Positions 23,240-32,427 of a stretch of DNA of 40,644 nucleotides are shown in pieces; position 1 is the first letter of the stretch, and each line of letters begins with the position of its first letter. The stretch is from Paracoccus beibuensis (GTDB lineage Bacteria; Pseudomonadota; Alphaproteobacteria; Rhodobacterales; Rhodobacteraceae), in contig NZ_JAOTBD010000034.1 in the NCBI RefSeq assembly GCF_026162625.1, positions 1-40,644 of the forward strand. Reading direction: 5' to 3'. The notes below the pieces were generated by a model. It was not told where the DNA came from. It was given only the letters and a program-made list of their open reading frames with translations, and searched no databases. The translations under genes and the position numbers were made by a program.

Positions 23240-23695
23240 ATGCGGATATTTCTTGCCGCCGCGATGATGCTGGCCACGACAGCCCAGGCCGACGAGGTCG
23301 CGCGGGTCGGCGTCGACTGGGTCGGAAACGACATCATCGTCGAGGCGATCCAGGACCCCGAGGTTCCCGGCGTCACCTGCCACCTGGCCTATTTCAGCCG
23401 CTCGGTCCTCGACCGGCTGAGCCAGGGGAACTGGTTCGAGGACCCCTCGAACAGCGCGATCGAATGCACGCGCACCGGTCCCATCGACGCATCGGGCCTG
23501 ACGCCCGGAGAGGACGGCGACAACGTCTTCAGCCAAAGCCGGTCCTTGATCTTCAAGTCCCTGCAGGTGCGGCGCATCTTCGACGCCGAGAACCGCGCCC
23601 TGATCTATCTGGCGCATGGGGCGCAGGTCACCGAAGGGTCGGCCAAGATGTCACTGGCGACGGTGCCCCTTCTGCCAGAGGATCTGGCCCCCTGA
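23240..23695 (+). CDS. creA: CreA family secreted protein
   Basis: The product is 151 residues. It has a short signal peptide (MRIFLAAAMMLATTAQA, cleavage before DEVARVG) and then the CreA pattern RVGVDWVGNDIIVEAIQDPEVPGVTCHLAYFSR, an S-x-A-x-x-C-x-x-x-GPI-like segment (NSAIECTRTGPI) and FKSLQVRRIFD. The two cysteines probably form a disulfide in the periplasm. The role of CreA is unknown despite wide conservation. GGAGG lies just before the start. Confidence 0.85.
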   Translation: MRIFLAAAMMLATTAQADEVARVGVDWVGNDIIVEAIQDPEVPGVTCHLAYFSRSVLDRLSQGNWFEDPSNSAIECTRTGPIDASGLTPGEDGDNVFSQSRSLIFKSLQVRRIFDAENRALIYLAHGAQVTEGSAKMSLATVPLLPEDLAP

Positions 23696-23769
23696 GGGCG
23701 GCCCGGTGGACACAAGCGGCCCATCGCGCTAGAAGGCCGGCTGTGATTCAGGATGACGGATGCCGTTCG

Positions 23770-24117
23770 ATGGAAGCCCACCGGTTTCAAGTACCAAGCC
23801 GCACGGCCAAATACTGCCTGGGCCAGGTCGTCCGACACCGCAACCGCCCCTTCCGCGGGGTGATCTTCGACGTCGATCCCGAGTTCGCCAACAGCGAGGA
23901 ATGGTACGAGTCCATCCCCGAGGATTCGCGCCCCGACAAGGACCAGCCATTCTATCACCTGTTTGCCGAAACCGAGGCGACCTACTATGTCGCCTATGTC
24001 TCGGAGCAGAACCTGGAACTGGACAGTTCGGGTGACCCCCTGGACCACCCCGAGGTCGGCGAGATGTTCAGCGCCTTCGAGGACGGGCGCTACTTCCTGG
24101 CCGTGCCGGTGAATTGA
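23770..24117 (+). CDS. hspQ: heat shock protein HspQ
   Basis: The product is 115 residues of the HspQ/YccV (hemimethylated-DNA-binding-like) family. Landmarks: KYCLGQVVRHRNRPFRGVIFDVDPEF, the EWYESIPEDSRPDKDQPFYHLFAE block, YYVAYVSEQNLELDSSGDPLDHPEV and the terminal FEDGRYFL. In enterobacteria HspQ is a specificity enhancer of the Lon protease. The start MEAHRFQVPS at 23770 gives the usual length; a GTG 28 bases upstream is possible. Stops of this and the convergent RsbW-like gene abut. Confidence 0.9.
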   Translation: MEAHRFQVPSRTAKYCLGQVVRHRNRPFRGVIFDVDPEFANSEEWYESIPEDSRPDKDQPFYHLFAETEATYYVAYVSEQNLELDSSGDPLDHPEVGEMFSAFEDGRYFLAVPVN

Positions 24118-24624
24118 TCACGCCTCTTCGGTCTGCGCGAAGGGGATGCTGAAGGCCAGGTAATTGCGCTGGCTTTCGCGGTAATAGCAGAGCGCTTGCG
24201 TCAGGTCCTGGATCAGGAACCAGCCGAATCCGCCTTCGGGCAGGTCGTCCATCACCAGCGCCGGAAGGCTGCGCGGCAGGACGCATTCCTCGGGCAGCGA
24301 AACACCGTCGTCGGTCAGTGCGCAGGCCAGGCCGTTGGCGTGGCGCACGATGCACAGGTGGATCACCGGCAGGCGCGCATCGCCTTCGGGCCCGGCGGCG
24401 GCTTCGGGCGCATGTTCGGCGACGTTGTTCATCACCTCGGCCAGCACCAGTTCCAACCGGCCCAGCGTATCGTCGCTGACCTCTCTGTGGAAACGCCGGC
24501 GGATATCCTGCAGCGTATCGCGCACGGTGATCGGACGGGCGCTGAGGACGCGGTGGAACATCGGCTGGACCTGGGTCGAGGCATGGGTGCCGCGGCCAGG
24601 TTCCGACCGTTCGATGGGTGTCAT
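24118..24624 (-). CDS. RsbW-like serine kinase/ATP-binding protein
   Basis: The product is 168 residues with the GHKL ATPase fold of anti-sigma kinases. The N-box LGRLELVLAEVMNNVAEHA (about 55-73), G1-like TDDGVSLP and G2-like EGGFGWFLI segments are visible. It is coupled by ATGA to a STAS-domain antagonist, so the two form a partner-switching pair in which the kinase phosphorylates the STAS serine and probably binds a sigma factor or other target. The target is not in this window. The first 30 residues are a variable extension. Confidence 0.82.
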   Translation of the reverse strand: MTPIERSEPGRGTHASTQVQPMFHRVLSARPITVRDTLQDIRRRFHREVSDDTLGRLELVLAEVMNNVAEHAPEAAAGPEGDARLPVIHLCIVRHANGLACALTDDGVSLPEECVLPRSLPALVMDDLPEGGFGWFLIQDLTQALCYYRESQRNYLAFSIPFAQTEEA

Positions 24625-24953
24625 TCACGAAGCTCCTTCTGAGCGGTGAGGGGACGGATGTCGAAGACGCTGTCCATGCGCGTCAGGCGAAAGACACGTT
24701 CCACGTTGGGCGTCAGGGCGCAGAGGACCATGCCGAGGTTCTTCGGCAAGCTCTTGCGGACGGCGATCATCGCCCCCAGCCCAGAACTGTCCATGAAGTC
24801 AACGCTGGCCATGTCCAGATGGACCGGCTTGCGGCTTTTCAGGACGATCTCGCGCAGCTTGTCCTTGAAGGGGGTCGCAATGGCCGCGTCGATCCGCGGC
24901 TCGGTCACCTTGATGGCCAGGTGGGTTTCGACATCCTCGACGATGAACTGCAT
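24621..24953 (-). CDS. STAS-domain anti-anti-sigma factor
   Basis: The product is 110 residues, a single STAS domain. The signature DFMDSSGLGAM carries the serine normally phosphorylated by the partner kinase. Preceding PVHLDMASV and following KNLGMVLCALTPNVERVFRLTRMDSVFDI match the strand-helix order of SpoIIAA/RsbV proteins. The start MQFIVEDVETHLAI at 24953 was chosen because upstream in-frame codons overlap the divergent thiolase. It is the first gene of the two-gene switch. Confidence 0.88.
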   Translation of the reverse strand: MQFIVEDVETHLAIKVTEPRIDAAIATPFKDKLREIVLKSRKPVHLDMASVDFMDSSGLGAMIAVRKSLPKNLGMVLCALTPNVERVFRLTRMDSVFDIRPLTAQKELRE

Positions 24954-25043
24954 GGTCTGGTCCTTTCGACGCTCCTGCTGCCTGACTAGACGGGAAAGGT
25001 TACCATCCGGTAAGCGTGGTTCCCGAGGGTGGCGGAGGAAACC

Positions 25044-26210
25044 ATGACAAATCGACAGATCTTCGTGCGGGGTGCGGCGCGAACGCCGATGGGAGGGCTG
25101 CAGGGCGCGCTGTCCGGCGCGACGGCGACACACTTGGGCGGAACGGCGGTCGCGGCGGCCCTGTCGCGGGCGGGGCTTGCGCCCGACGCGCCCGAGGCGC
25201 TGCTGATGGGCTGCGTGCTGCCGGCGGGCCAGGGGCAGGCGCCGGCGCGTCAGGCGGGCTTCGCGGCAGGGCTGCCGCAATCGGTGCCCGCAACGACGCT
25301 GAACAAGATGTGCGGATCGGGGATGCAGGCCGCGATCATGGCGGGCGACATGATTCTGGCGCGCCATGCTGACCTGGTCGTCGCCGGCGGGATGGAGAGC
25401 ATGTCGAACGCCCCCTACCTGCTGCCGAAGATGCGCGCCGGCGCGCGGCTGGGGCATGCGCAGGCGCTGGATCACATGTTCCTTGACGGGTTGGAGGACG
25501 CCTATGACAAGGGCCGCCTGATGGGCACCTTTGCCGAGGATTGCGCTGCGGAATTCGCCTTCTCCCGCCAGGCGCAGGACGACTATGCGCTGGCCAGCCT
25601 GACCCGCGCGCAGGCGGCCATCGCCTCGGGCGCCTTCGCGGCCGAGATCGCGCCAGTGACCGTGACGGGCCGCGGCGGCGAAACGGTCGTCGATACGGAC
25701 GAACAGCCCGGACAGGCGCGGCCCGACAAGATCCCCCACCTGAAGCCCGCCTTCCGCAAGGACGGCACGGTGACGGCGGCCAACAGCTCGTCGATCTCAG
25801 ACGGGGCGGCGGCGCTGGTGCTGTCGGCCGATGCGCAGGGCGCCATCGCGCGGATCGTGGGTTACGCCAGCCACGCGCAGGCGCCGGGGCAGTTCCCGAC
25901 CGCCCCGGTCCCCGCCGCGCAGAAGCTGCTGGACCGGATCGGCTGGACCACCGCGGATGTCGACCTGTGGGAGGTGAACGAAGCCTTTGCGGTCGTTCCC
26001 ATGGCCTTCATGGCCCGCATGGGCGTGTCGCACGACCGGGTAAACGTCAACGGCGGGGCCTGCGCGCTTGGCCATCCGATCGGCACATCCGGCGCGCGGA
26101 TCATCGTGACGCTGATCCACGCCTTGCAGGCGCGGGGGCTGCGCCGTGGCATCGCGGCCATCTGCATCGGCGGCGGAGAGGGCACGGCGCTGGCGGTCGA
26201 GCTGAACTGA
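25044..26210 (+). CDS. acetyl-CoA acetyltransferase (thiolase)
   Basis: The product is 388 residues, normal for the family. Catalytic parts: nucleophile C90 in LNKMCGSGMQA, GGMESMSN, the NEAFAV motif, the His in NGGACALGHPIG, and the acid/base Cys in CIGGGEG near the end. It condenses or cleaves acetoacetyl-CoA. With no phaB or phaC neighbour, its role (ketone, PHB or amino-acid degradation) is open. GGAGGAA sits before the ATG at 25044. A GTG start 15 bases earlier is less likely. Confidence 0.92.
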   Translation: MTNRQIFVRGAARTPMGGLQGALSGATATHLGGTAVAAALSRAGLAPDAPEALLMGCVLPAGQGQAPARQAGFAAGLPQSVPATTLNKMCGSGMQAAIMAGDMILARHADLVVAGGMESMSNAPYLLPKMRAGARLGHAQALDHMFLDGLEDAYDKGRLMGTFAEDCAAEFAFSRQAQDDYALASLTRAQAAIASGAFAAEIAPVTVTGRGGETVVDTDEQPGQARPDKIPHLKPAFRKDGTVTAANSSSISDGAAALVLSADAQGAIARIVGYASHAQAPGQFPTAPVPAAQKLLDRIGWTTADVDLWEVNEAFAVVPMAFMARMGVSHDRVNVNGGACALGHPIGTSGARIIVTLIHALQARGLRRGIAAICIGGGEGTALAVELN

Positions 26211-26231
26211 ACTGTCCAAAAGCGGTGCAAC

Positions 26232-26261
26232 CTGCTGCCGGATTGCCCATTCCGGCGGCAG
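26232..26261 (+). terminator. hairpin after the thiolase gene
   Basis: An 11-bp stem with one mismatch (26232-26242 with 26251-26261; arms CTGCTGCCGGA / TCCGGCGGCAG) and an 8-base loop starts 22 bases after the thiolase stop. No U-tract. Confidence 0.45.
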
Positions 26262-26384
26262 TGAAACCCCGTCCCTGCGGAACCCTCGGGCAGACTAGCC
26301 GGTTCCTCTGTGGACTTCGACGGCCGGGCTGCGGAACATCGGATCGACGCAGACCCGCGAAAGGCCGCGGAGATGGGGGAAGTC

Positions 26385-27794
26385 ATGAGTTCCTATAACG
26401 AGATGTACGAAGGCGACCGCGTCCGGGACCCCTATGCCCGGCTGCGCGACTGGGTCGAGACGATGCCCGACGACTTCCGCCAGATGAAGCAGGCCGAGGC
26501 CGAGGCGCTGTTCCGGCGCATCGGCATCACCTTTGCCGTCTATGGCGAAGGCGGCGACCCCGACCGCCTGATCCCCTTCGACATGATGCCCCGCGTCTTC
26601 GAGCAGGCGGAATGGCGCAGGCTGGAACGCGGCATCAAGCAGCGCGCCCGCGCCCTGAACGCCTTTCTGCGCGACGTCTATGGCCGGGGCGAGATCATCC
26701 GCGCGGGCCGCATCCCCGCCCGCCTGGTCTATCAGAACGAGGCGTACGAGAAGGCCGTGGTCGGCGTCGTGCCCCCGCGCGGCGTCTATTCCCACATCAT
26801 CGGCATCGACCTTGTCCGCACCGGGAAGGACGAGTTCTACGTCCTCGAGGACAACTGCCGCACGCCGTCGGGCGTCAGCTACATGCTGGAAAACCGCGAG
26901 ATCATGATGCGCATGTTCCCGCAGCTGTTCCGTGGCAACCGGATCGAGCCGGTGGACCAGTATCCCGAGCTGTTGCGCCGGACGCTGGAATCGGTTGCGC
27001 CCGCAAAGTGCTCTGACCGGCCGACCTGCGTGATCCTGACGCCGGGACATTTCAACAGCGCCTATTACGAACACAGCTTCCTGGCCAACCTGATGGGGGT
27101 CGAGCTGGTCGAGGGGCAGGACCTGTTCGTGGACGGCGAATTCGTCTATATGCGCACCACCACCGGGCCGCGCCGCGTGGACGTGATCTATCGCCGGATC
27201 GACGACCCGTTCCTGGACCCACTGTGCTTCCGCCCCGATTCGATGCTGGGCATCCCGGGGCTGATGGATGTCTATCGTTCGGGCGGCGTGTCGATCTGCT
27301 CGGCCCCCGGGGCGGGCGTGGCCGACGACAAGGCGGTCTATACCTTCGTCCCCGAAATGGTGCGCTTCTACCTGGGCGAGGAGCCGATCCTGAAGAACGT
27401 CCAGACCTGGACGCTCTGGCGTGACGACGACTACCGGTACGTCATGGAGCACCTGCCCGAGCTGGTCGTGAAGGAGGTCCACGGGTCTGGCGGCTACGGC
27501 ATGCTGGTCGGTCCCAAGTCCACGAAGGCAGAGATCGCGGCGTTCCGCGCCAAGATCGAGGCCAATCCATCGAACTACATCGCCCAACCCACGCTGGCGC
27601 TGTCGACCTGCCCCACCTTCGTCGAGGAAGGCATCGCGCCACGCCACGTCGACCTGCGGCCCTATTGCCTCTGCGGCGACCGGATCGAGCTGGTGCCGGG
27701 CGGCCTGACGCGTGTGGCCCTGCGCGAGGGATCGCTGGTCGTCAATTCCTCGCAGGGCGGGGGCGTCAAGGACACCTGGGTCCTGTCGGAATGA
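26385..27794 (+). CDS. circularly permuted ATP-grasp protein
   Basis: The product is 469 residues of the circularly permuted ATP-grasp type 1 family (formerly DUF404/DUF407). Landmarks: the opening YNEMYEGDRVRDPYARLRDWVE, GRIPARLVYQNEAYEKAVVGVVPPRGVYSHIIGIDLVRTG, FYVLEDNCRTPSGVSYMLENRE, FVDGEFVYMRTTTGPRRVDVIYRRIDDPFLDPL, and VVKEVHGSGGYGMLVGP. These are predicted to make peptide or amide bonds. It is the first gene of a trio with alpha-E and transglutaminase genes, a cluster known to accompany the Anbu protease. The start at 26385 (MSSYNEMY) has GGGGGA upstream. Confidence 0.93.
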   Translation: MSSYNEMYEGDRVRDPYARLRDWVETMPDDFRQMKQAEAEALFRRIGITFAVYGEGGDPDRLIPFDMMPRVFEQAEWRRLERGIKQRARALNAFLRDVYGRGEIIRAGRIPARLVYQNEAYEKAVVGVVPPRGVYSHIIGIDLVRTGKDEFYVLEDNCRTPSGVSYMLENREIMMRMFPQLFRGNRIEPVDQYPELLRRTLESVAPAKCSDRPTCVILTPGHFNSAYYEHSFLANLMGVELVEGQDLFVDGEFVYMRTTTGPRRVDVIYRRIDDPFLDPLCFRPDSMLGIPGLMDVYRSGGVSICSAPGAGVADDKAVYTFVPEMVRFYLGEEPILKNVQTWTLWRDDDYRYVMEHLPELVVKEVHGSGGYGMLVGPKSTKAEIAAFRAKIEANPSNYIAQPTLALSTCPTFVEEGIAPRHVDLRPYCLCGDRIELVPGGLTRVALREGSLVVNSSQGGGVKDTWVLSE

Positions 27795-27808
27795 GGGGGA
27801 GGAACACG

Positions 27809-28765
27809 ATGCTCAGCCGCACGGCCTCGAACCTGTTCTGGATGGGCCGCCACCTTGAACGCGCCGAAACCGCCGCACGCCTGCTGGACGTGGGCCAGCG
27901 CATCACGCTTCTGCCAAATACCGAGGCGGGGTACCAGAACGAGTGGAACTCGCTTCTGCAGGCATCCGGAACGGCGCAGATCTTCGCGCAGAAATACGGA
28001 GAGATCACGCAGGAGAAGATCGAGGAGTTCATCTTCTTCGACCGGCAGAACCCGTCATCGGTCGCCTGCTGCCTTGAAAAGGCGCGCGAGGCCGGGCGCA
28101 TCGTCAGGACTGCGCTGACCAGCCAGGTCTGGGACGCGCTGAACATGGCCTACCAGGACCTGCGCAAGATCGAGCGTCAGCCCCGCGCCACGCTGGACAC
28201 CGGGTTGCTGACCGACTTTACGACCGGCCACACCTCGACCGTGCGCGGCGCGATCAACGCGACGCAGCTGCGCAACGACGGCTGGCATTTCATGAACCTG
28301 GGCTATGGGCTTGAACGGGCGGACGCGACGGCGCGCCTGCTGGACGTCAAGTATTTCGTCCTTCTGCCCCGGATCGAGTTCGTGGGATCGGGCCTCGATA
28401 CATACCAGTGGCAGGTGATCCTGCGGGCGCTGTCGGCGCACCGGTCCTATCACTGGGCCTATGGCGGCGACATCACGGCGGAAAAGGTCGCGGATTTCCT
28501 GATCCTGAATGGCGAAAGCCCCCGGTCGCTGATCACGTCACTTTACGAATCGGTCTGGCACCTGGACGGGCTGGTGCGCCGCTATGGCGACACCACCCCG
28601 GCGACGGCGCGCGACAAGGGCCGCGAGGTGCTGACGGCGCTGCAGGGCCGCGACATCGAGATGATCTTCGACGAGGGCCTGCACGAATTCCTCAGCTGGT
28701 TCATCCGTGAGGTGTCGGAAATCTCGAACCTGGTGCACCAGGACTATCTTCTGGGAGGGGCATGA
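27809..28765 (+). CDS. alpha-E domain protein (DUF403)
   Basis: The product is 318 residues, nearly all helical. The opening MLSRTASNLFWMGRHLERAETAARLLDV is the family hallmark; a similar WHFMNLGYGLERADATARLLDVKYF lies at mid-protein, which suggests an internal repeat. HxxEREAE-type acidic and basic residues may bind a nucleotide or peptide. Alpha-E proteins always travel with circularly permuted ATP-grasp proteins and transglutaminases and probably form a complex. It starts 14 bases after its neighbour's stop, with GGGGAGG as ribosome site. Confidence 0.92.
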   Translation: MLSRTASNLFWMGRHLERAETAARLLDVGQRITLLPNTEAGYQNEWNSLLQASGTAQIFAQKYGEITQEKIEEFIFFDRQNPSSVACCLEKAREAGRIVRTALTSQVWDALNMAYQDLRKIERQPRATLDTGLLTDFTTGHTSTVRGAINATQLRNDGWHFMNLGYGLERADATARLLDVKYFVLLPRIEFVGSGLDTYQWQVILRALSAHRSYHWAYGGDITAEKVADFLILNGESPRSLITSLYESVWHLDGLVRRYGDTTPATARDKGREVLTALQGRDIEMIFDEGLHEFLSWFIREVSEISNLVHQDYLLGGA

Positions 28766-29577
28766 CGATGAAGCTGCAGATTTCCCACGAGACCGTCTAT
28801 CGCTATGCCCGGCCCATCCGGAACCTTGTGCAGAGCCTGCGCCTGACGCCCTCGGCCTTCGAGGGCCAGAAGACCCACGAGTGGCTGATCGACGTGTCCG
28901 GCGGCATCCGCGGCCCCGGCTTCCGCGACGGCGCGGGCGACTGGATCGAGGGCTGGACCGTCCGCGGCCCCGCCGAGGAGGTCACCGTCAGCATCACGGG
29001 CCGCATCGATACGCGCGACACCGCGGGCGTCCTGCGCGGCCACCGAGAGATGATCCACCCGATGACCTATCTGCGCGACACGGACGCCACGCGTCCCGAC
29101 AGTGCGCTGCGGGACCTGGCCGGTCAGGCGGACGGCCCCACCGATGCCCTGGGCCTGGCGCACATGCTGTCGCAACTGGTCAGCGACCGCATCGCCTTCC
29201 GGCCCGGCGTCACGAAATCGGGCACAACGGCGGCCGAGGCACTGGCCCTGGGCGAGGGCGTCTGCCAGGACCACACCCACGCGCTGATCGCGATCGCGCG
29301 GACGCGTGGCCTGCCGGCGCGCTACGTGTCGGGCTATCTGCATTCGACCATCGACGGCAAGGCACACGACGCCGCCCATGCCTGGGCCGAGATCCATGTC
29401 GGCCAACTGGGATGGGTCGGCTTCGACGCCGCCAATCGCTGCTGCCCGGACGAACGCTATGTCAGGCTCGGCTCGGGTGCCGACGCATCCGACGCCGCGC
29501 CCATCCGCGGCGTGGCCCTCGGCACCGGCGCCGAGGAGCTGGACGTCCGCGTGCGGGTCGAGGAGATGACACAGTAG
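28762..29577 (+). CDS. transglutaminase-like cysteine peptidase
   Basis: The product is 271 residues. The N-terminal beta domain starts MKLQISHETVYRYARPIRN, and the transglutaminase core has the triad: Cys in LGEGVCQDHTHALIAIAR (about 168-186), His in DAAHAWAEIHV and Asp in VGFDAANRC. Together with the ATP-grasp and alpha-E proteins it forms a predicted peptide synthesis/hydrolysis system. ATG at 28762 overlaps the alpha-E stop as ATGA; a second ATG at 28768 has better ribosome-site spacing. The usual fourth gene, the Anbu protease, is displaced to 32428. Confidence 0.93.
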   Translation: MTMKLQISHETVYRYARPIRNLVQSLRLTPSAFEGQKTHEWLIDVSGGIRGPGFRDGAGDWIEGWTVRGPAEEVTVSITGRIDTRDTAGVLRGHREMIHPMTYLRDTDATRPDSALRDLAGQADGPTDALGLAHMLSQLVSDRIAFRPGVTKSGTTAAEALALGEGVCQDHTHALIAIARTRGLPARYVSGYLHSTIDGKAHDAAHAWAEIHVGQLGWVGFDAANRCCPDERYVRLGSGADASDAAPIRGVALGTGAEELDVRVRVEEMTQ

Positions 29578-29833
29578 CGTCGCCGGCGCATCCTCCGCAG
29601 TCCCGAACCGCCGCGTCATCGGCGTCTACGACCGCCATGACAGCACCGCAGCCTGGAAGGCGTGCGCCCGGGCCGGCACCGGCAGAAGCGCAGTCGCGCC
29701 TTCCGCAGACACCGTGGGCGTTTTCCGTAGCGTGCCATTGTTGGCGTCGACCTGACCCCGGCGTGCCTTTCGTTCTGCGGGTTTGTAATCGGCGGTTGTG
29801 TCGATGGCGCCGGGCCCAAAGCTCTCGCATCGC

Positions 29834-30151
29834 TCAAGCGTCCAGCCCGAAGCTGTCCCCCAAGAGGGGCAACGACCAGCACCGGTTCGGGACAAAGGCA
29901 ACGGATCGGCGCATGCGCGCTGCGGGCACGCTTCCCACCTCTCCGCCTGACCGACATCCTTTTCTCGCGGCAGAGCCGGTCGAGCTTTTCGGCTTCATCA
30001 ACCTGCCCCACGCTCGGGCATCGGCCCCATCCGCCGAACCGCAACGTAGCGCCGCGATCTCTTGCATGGCGTTGCGGAGCTCCGGGTTGTCGGAAGGTCG
30101 CTCGCGCCGCACCGTCTTCGGAACGACACCGCTGAGGGTGGACGCATGTCG
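29834..30151 (-). pseudogene. remnant of an IS3-family transposase (OrfB) in a 727-base gap
   Basis: The stretch 29578-30304 has no intact gene. On the minus strand, fragments of an IS3-type OrfB are readable in shifting frames: GVVPKTVRRERPSDNPELRNAM and QEIAALR, then in the next frame RLCREKRMSVRRRGGKRARSAHAPI, then PNRCWSLPLLGDSF, where intact enzymes have PNQRWSLDFLSDTF. At least two frame changes and a loss of everything after the first catalytic Asp show decay. No terminal repeats or target duplication were found. 29578-29833 and 30152-30304 hold nothing I recognise. Confidence 0.7.
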
Positions 30152-30304
30152 CAGGCGGGACGGCCGGAGGAGGGACAGGGTCACGGATCGACACCTTGCG
30201 GTTGCGCCTCCGCTGCGGTCAGCCGGCCTGGGCAGGCGCAGCCGCTTGCCCGCCGGCTGATCGCACGCAGACACGCGCTGCAGCCACTGGCCGCCGCGGG
30301 CGTG

Positions 30305-32278
30305 TCAGAGCGTGATGCGATAGCGGGCAAAGCCGCCAGCGGCCTCTCCGGCAGGTTCGATCTGTAGCGAAGTCACGTCCTTCAGGTATCCAGCCGCCCC
30401 AGGTCCTGTGTCGAACAGCAACGTCGCCCCGTCCAGCGGCGCAAAGGTCCAGTTGCCGTCGGCGGCGGGGTCGATGCTGCCCTGCTCGACGATGTAGCGG
30501 ACGATGACGTCACGGTTGGTGTCCGGACCCTCGAAGACGATCGTGGATCCGTCTGCGCCGGGGAATGCCCCTCCGCCCTCGGCACGATAGTTGTTGGTGG
30601 CGACGATGAAATCGGCCTGCGGATCGATCGGTCGACCGTCGAAGGACAGGTCCACGATCCGGTTGGCAGCGGCATTCACGACGGCGCCGTCCTTGTCGAA
30701 CCGGGCCGGCTGCGACAGGTCGATCCGGTAGGTCAGGCCGTCGATGACATCGAAGTTGTAGGATGGAAAATTCGTGTTCACCAGCATCTGGTCCTTGCCG
30801 CCCGGCGTGATCCGGTTGAACGCGCCGGCGCTGCGTTCCAGCCAGTCCTTGACCTGGGCCCCGGAGATCCGCACAGCGCGTGCCGTGTTCGGATAGAGGT
30901 AGAGGTCGGCCACGTTCCTGATCGCGATGTCCCCCGCCGGCACGTCGGTATAGTAATCCGCGCCGCCACAACCGCCCGCCTTGAAGGGCGCGGCCGCCGA
31001 CAGGATCGGCAGGTCCTCGTGCTCGGTTCCCGCCAGCATCTGCCGGATGTACCAGGTTTGCGCGTTGGACACGATCTGCACGGACGGATCGTCAGCCACC
31101 ATCGCGAAATAGCTATAGAGCGGCGCGCTCGTCCGTCCGACCGGCCGGCGGACGTATTCCAGCGTCTGCTGGTGTTCCTCGGCCGTAACGTCCTTGATCG
31201 CCGCAACGCTTTCGACGAGGGGCACGACGTTGTTGTCGGCATCACGCTCGAATATCGGGCGAGCCTCGACCTCGTGGCCGGCGACGATCCAGCCGTCGCC
31301 CTGACGCTGCAAGAGCAGGTCGACCAGCCCCATATGCGAACCCCAGAAGCCCGCCATGACCCCCGGCTTGCCGCCGATCGTGCCGGCCTGGATGTCCACG
31401 CCGTCGAACCCTTCATAGTCGGAACCGGGGAAGACCAGGTGCGAATGGCCCGTCAGGATCACATCGACGCCGTCGATCTGCGCCAGCGGAATGGCCGCAT
31501 TCTCCATTCCCGGTTCGGCCTCGACACGGCCGATGCCGGAATGCGACAGCGCGACCACCAGATCGACGCCCTCGGCCCGCAGCCTGGGCACCCAGGCCTC
31601 GGCCGCCTCGACGATGTCGCGGACGGTGACGCGGCCTTCCAGGTGCGCGCGGTCCCACTGCATGATCTGCGGCGGCACGAAGCCGATGATGCCGATGCGG
31701 ATGGGATGCGCCTCTCCGGCGCCATCGACCAGTTCGCGGTCCAGAACCGCATAGGGCGGCATCAGCGTCACGTCATCGGCCGGCGTGTCGCCACGTTCCG
31801 TCACCACATTGGCGCAGACCACGGGATAGCCTGCGGCAGCCAGGCTGCGCTCCAGGAACTCCAGTCCATAGTTGAACTCGTGGTTGCCAAGCGTGCCGCC
31901 CTCGACCCCCAGTTCGTTCATCGCCTGGATGATCGGGTGGCTCTGGCCTTCCTCCATCCCGCGCTCATAGGCGATGTAGTCGCCCATCGGGTTCCCTTGC
32001 AAGAAGTCGCCGTTGTCCAGCAGCAGCGTGTTTTCCGCCTCGGCCCGCACCGCCCGCACAAGCGCCGCAGTCCGCGCCAGTCCGACCGTGTCGATCGGCT
32101 TGTCGGCATAATAGTCGTAGGGCCAGACGTGGACGTGCAGGTCAGTCGTCTCCATGATCCGCAGATGCGCCTGCCCCGCCTCGGCCCGGGCCGAGAATGG
32201 GTGCAGGACGGTCAGTGCAATCCCGGCGGCACTGGTGGACAGGAACCCGCGGCGGGTCAGGGGAAACGGCTTCGTCAT
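30305..32278 (-). CDS. cpdB: 2',3'-cyclic-nucleotide 2'-phosphodiesterase/3'-nucleotidase
   Basis: The product is 657 residues. A twin-arginine signal (LTRRGFLSTSAAGIALTVL, about 8-26) sends it to the periplasm. The metallophosphoesterase domain has TTDLHVHVWPYDYYADK, LLLDNGDFLQGNPMGDY, GTLGNHEFNYG, and LTGHSHLVFPG. The C-terminal nucleotidase domain has SNAQTWYIR, GGCGGADYYTDVPAGDIAIRNVADLYLYPN and NNYRAEGGGAFPG, typical of CpdB. It salvages phosphate from nucleotides. The start at 32278 was chosen so the Tat signal is at the N-terminus. It lies between the transglutaminase and Anbu genes on the opposite strand. Confidence 0.93.
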   Translation of the reverse strand: MTKPFPLTRRGFLSTSAAGIALTVLHPFSARAEAGQAHLRIMETTDLHVHVWPYDYYADKPIDTVGLARTAALVRAVRAEAENTLLLDNGDFLQGNPMGDYIAYERGMEEGQSHPIIQAMNELGVEGGTLGNHEFNYGLEFLERSLAAAGYPVVCANVVTERGDTPADDVTLMPPYAVLDRELVDGAGEAHPIRIGIIGFVPPQIMQWDRAHLEGRVTVRDIVEAAEAWVPRLRAEGVDLVVALSHSGIGRVEAEPGMENAAIPLAQIDGVDVILTGHSHLVFPGSDYEGFDGVDIQAGTIGGKPGVMAGFWGSHMGLVDLLLQRQGDGWIVAGHEVEARPIFERDADNNVVPLVESVAAIKDVTAEEHQQTLEYVRRPVGRTSAPLYSYFAMVADDPSVQIVSNAQTWYIRQMLAGTEHEDLPILSAAAPFKAGGCGGADYYTDVPAGDIAIRNVADLYLYPNTARAVRISGAQVKDWLERSAGAFNRITPGGKDQMLVNTNFPSYNFDVIDGLTYRIDLSQPARFDKDGAVVNAAANRIVDLSFDGRPIDPQADFIVATNNYRAEGGGAFPGADGSTIVFEGPDTNRDVIVRYIVEQGSIDPAADGNWTFAPLDGATLLFDTGPGAAGYLKDVTSLQIEPAGEAAGGFARYRITL

Positions 32279-32427
32279 GGCGTGGTCCTTCGGTTCGACG
32301 TGCAAAGCCTGCACGATCTCCTGGCCCCTTGCCAGAGCGACCCGGCAGTTCCGTGACAGCTTTCGCGTTGCAGCACCGCCCCCGCGACCCTAGTCTGCGC
32401 GCTTGACGTCACTTGGAAAGACTGCCG

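Noticed and set aside
29578..30304. Several 90-190-codon minus-strand frames as intact genes
   Set aside because: Transposase-like fragments shift among these frames, and none is a whole protein; annotated as an IS3 remnant.
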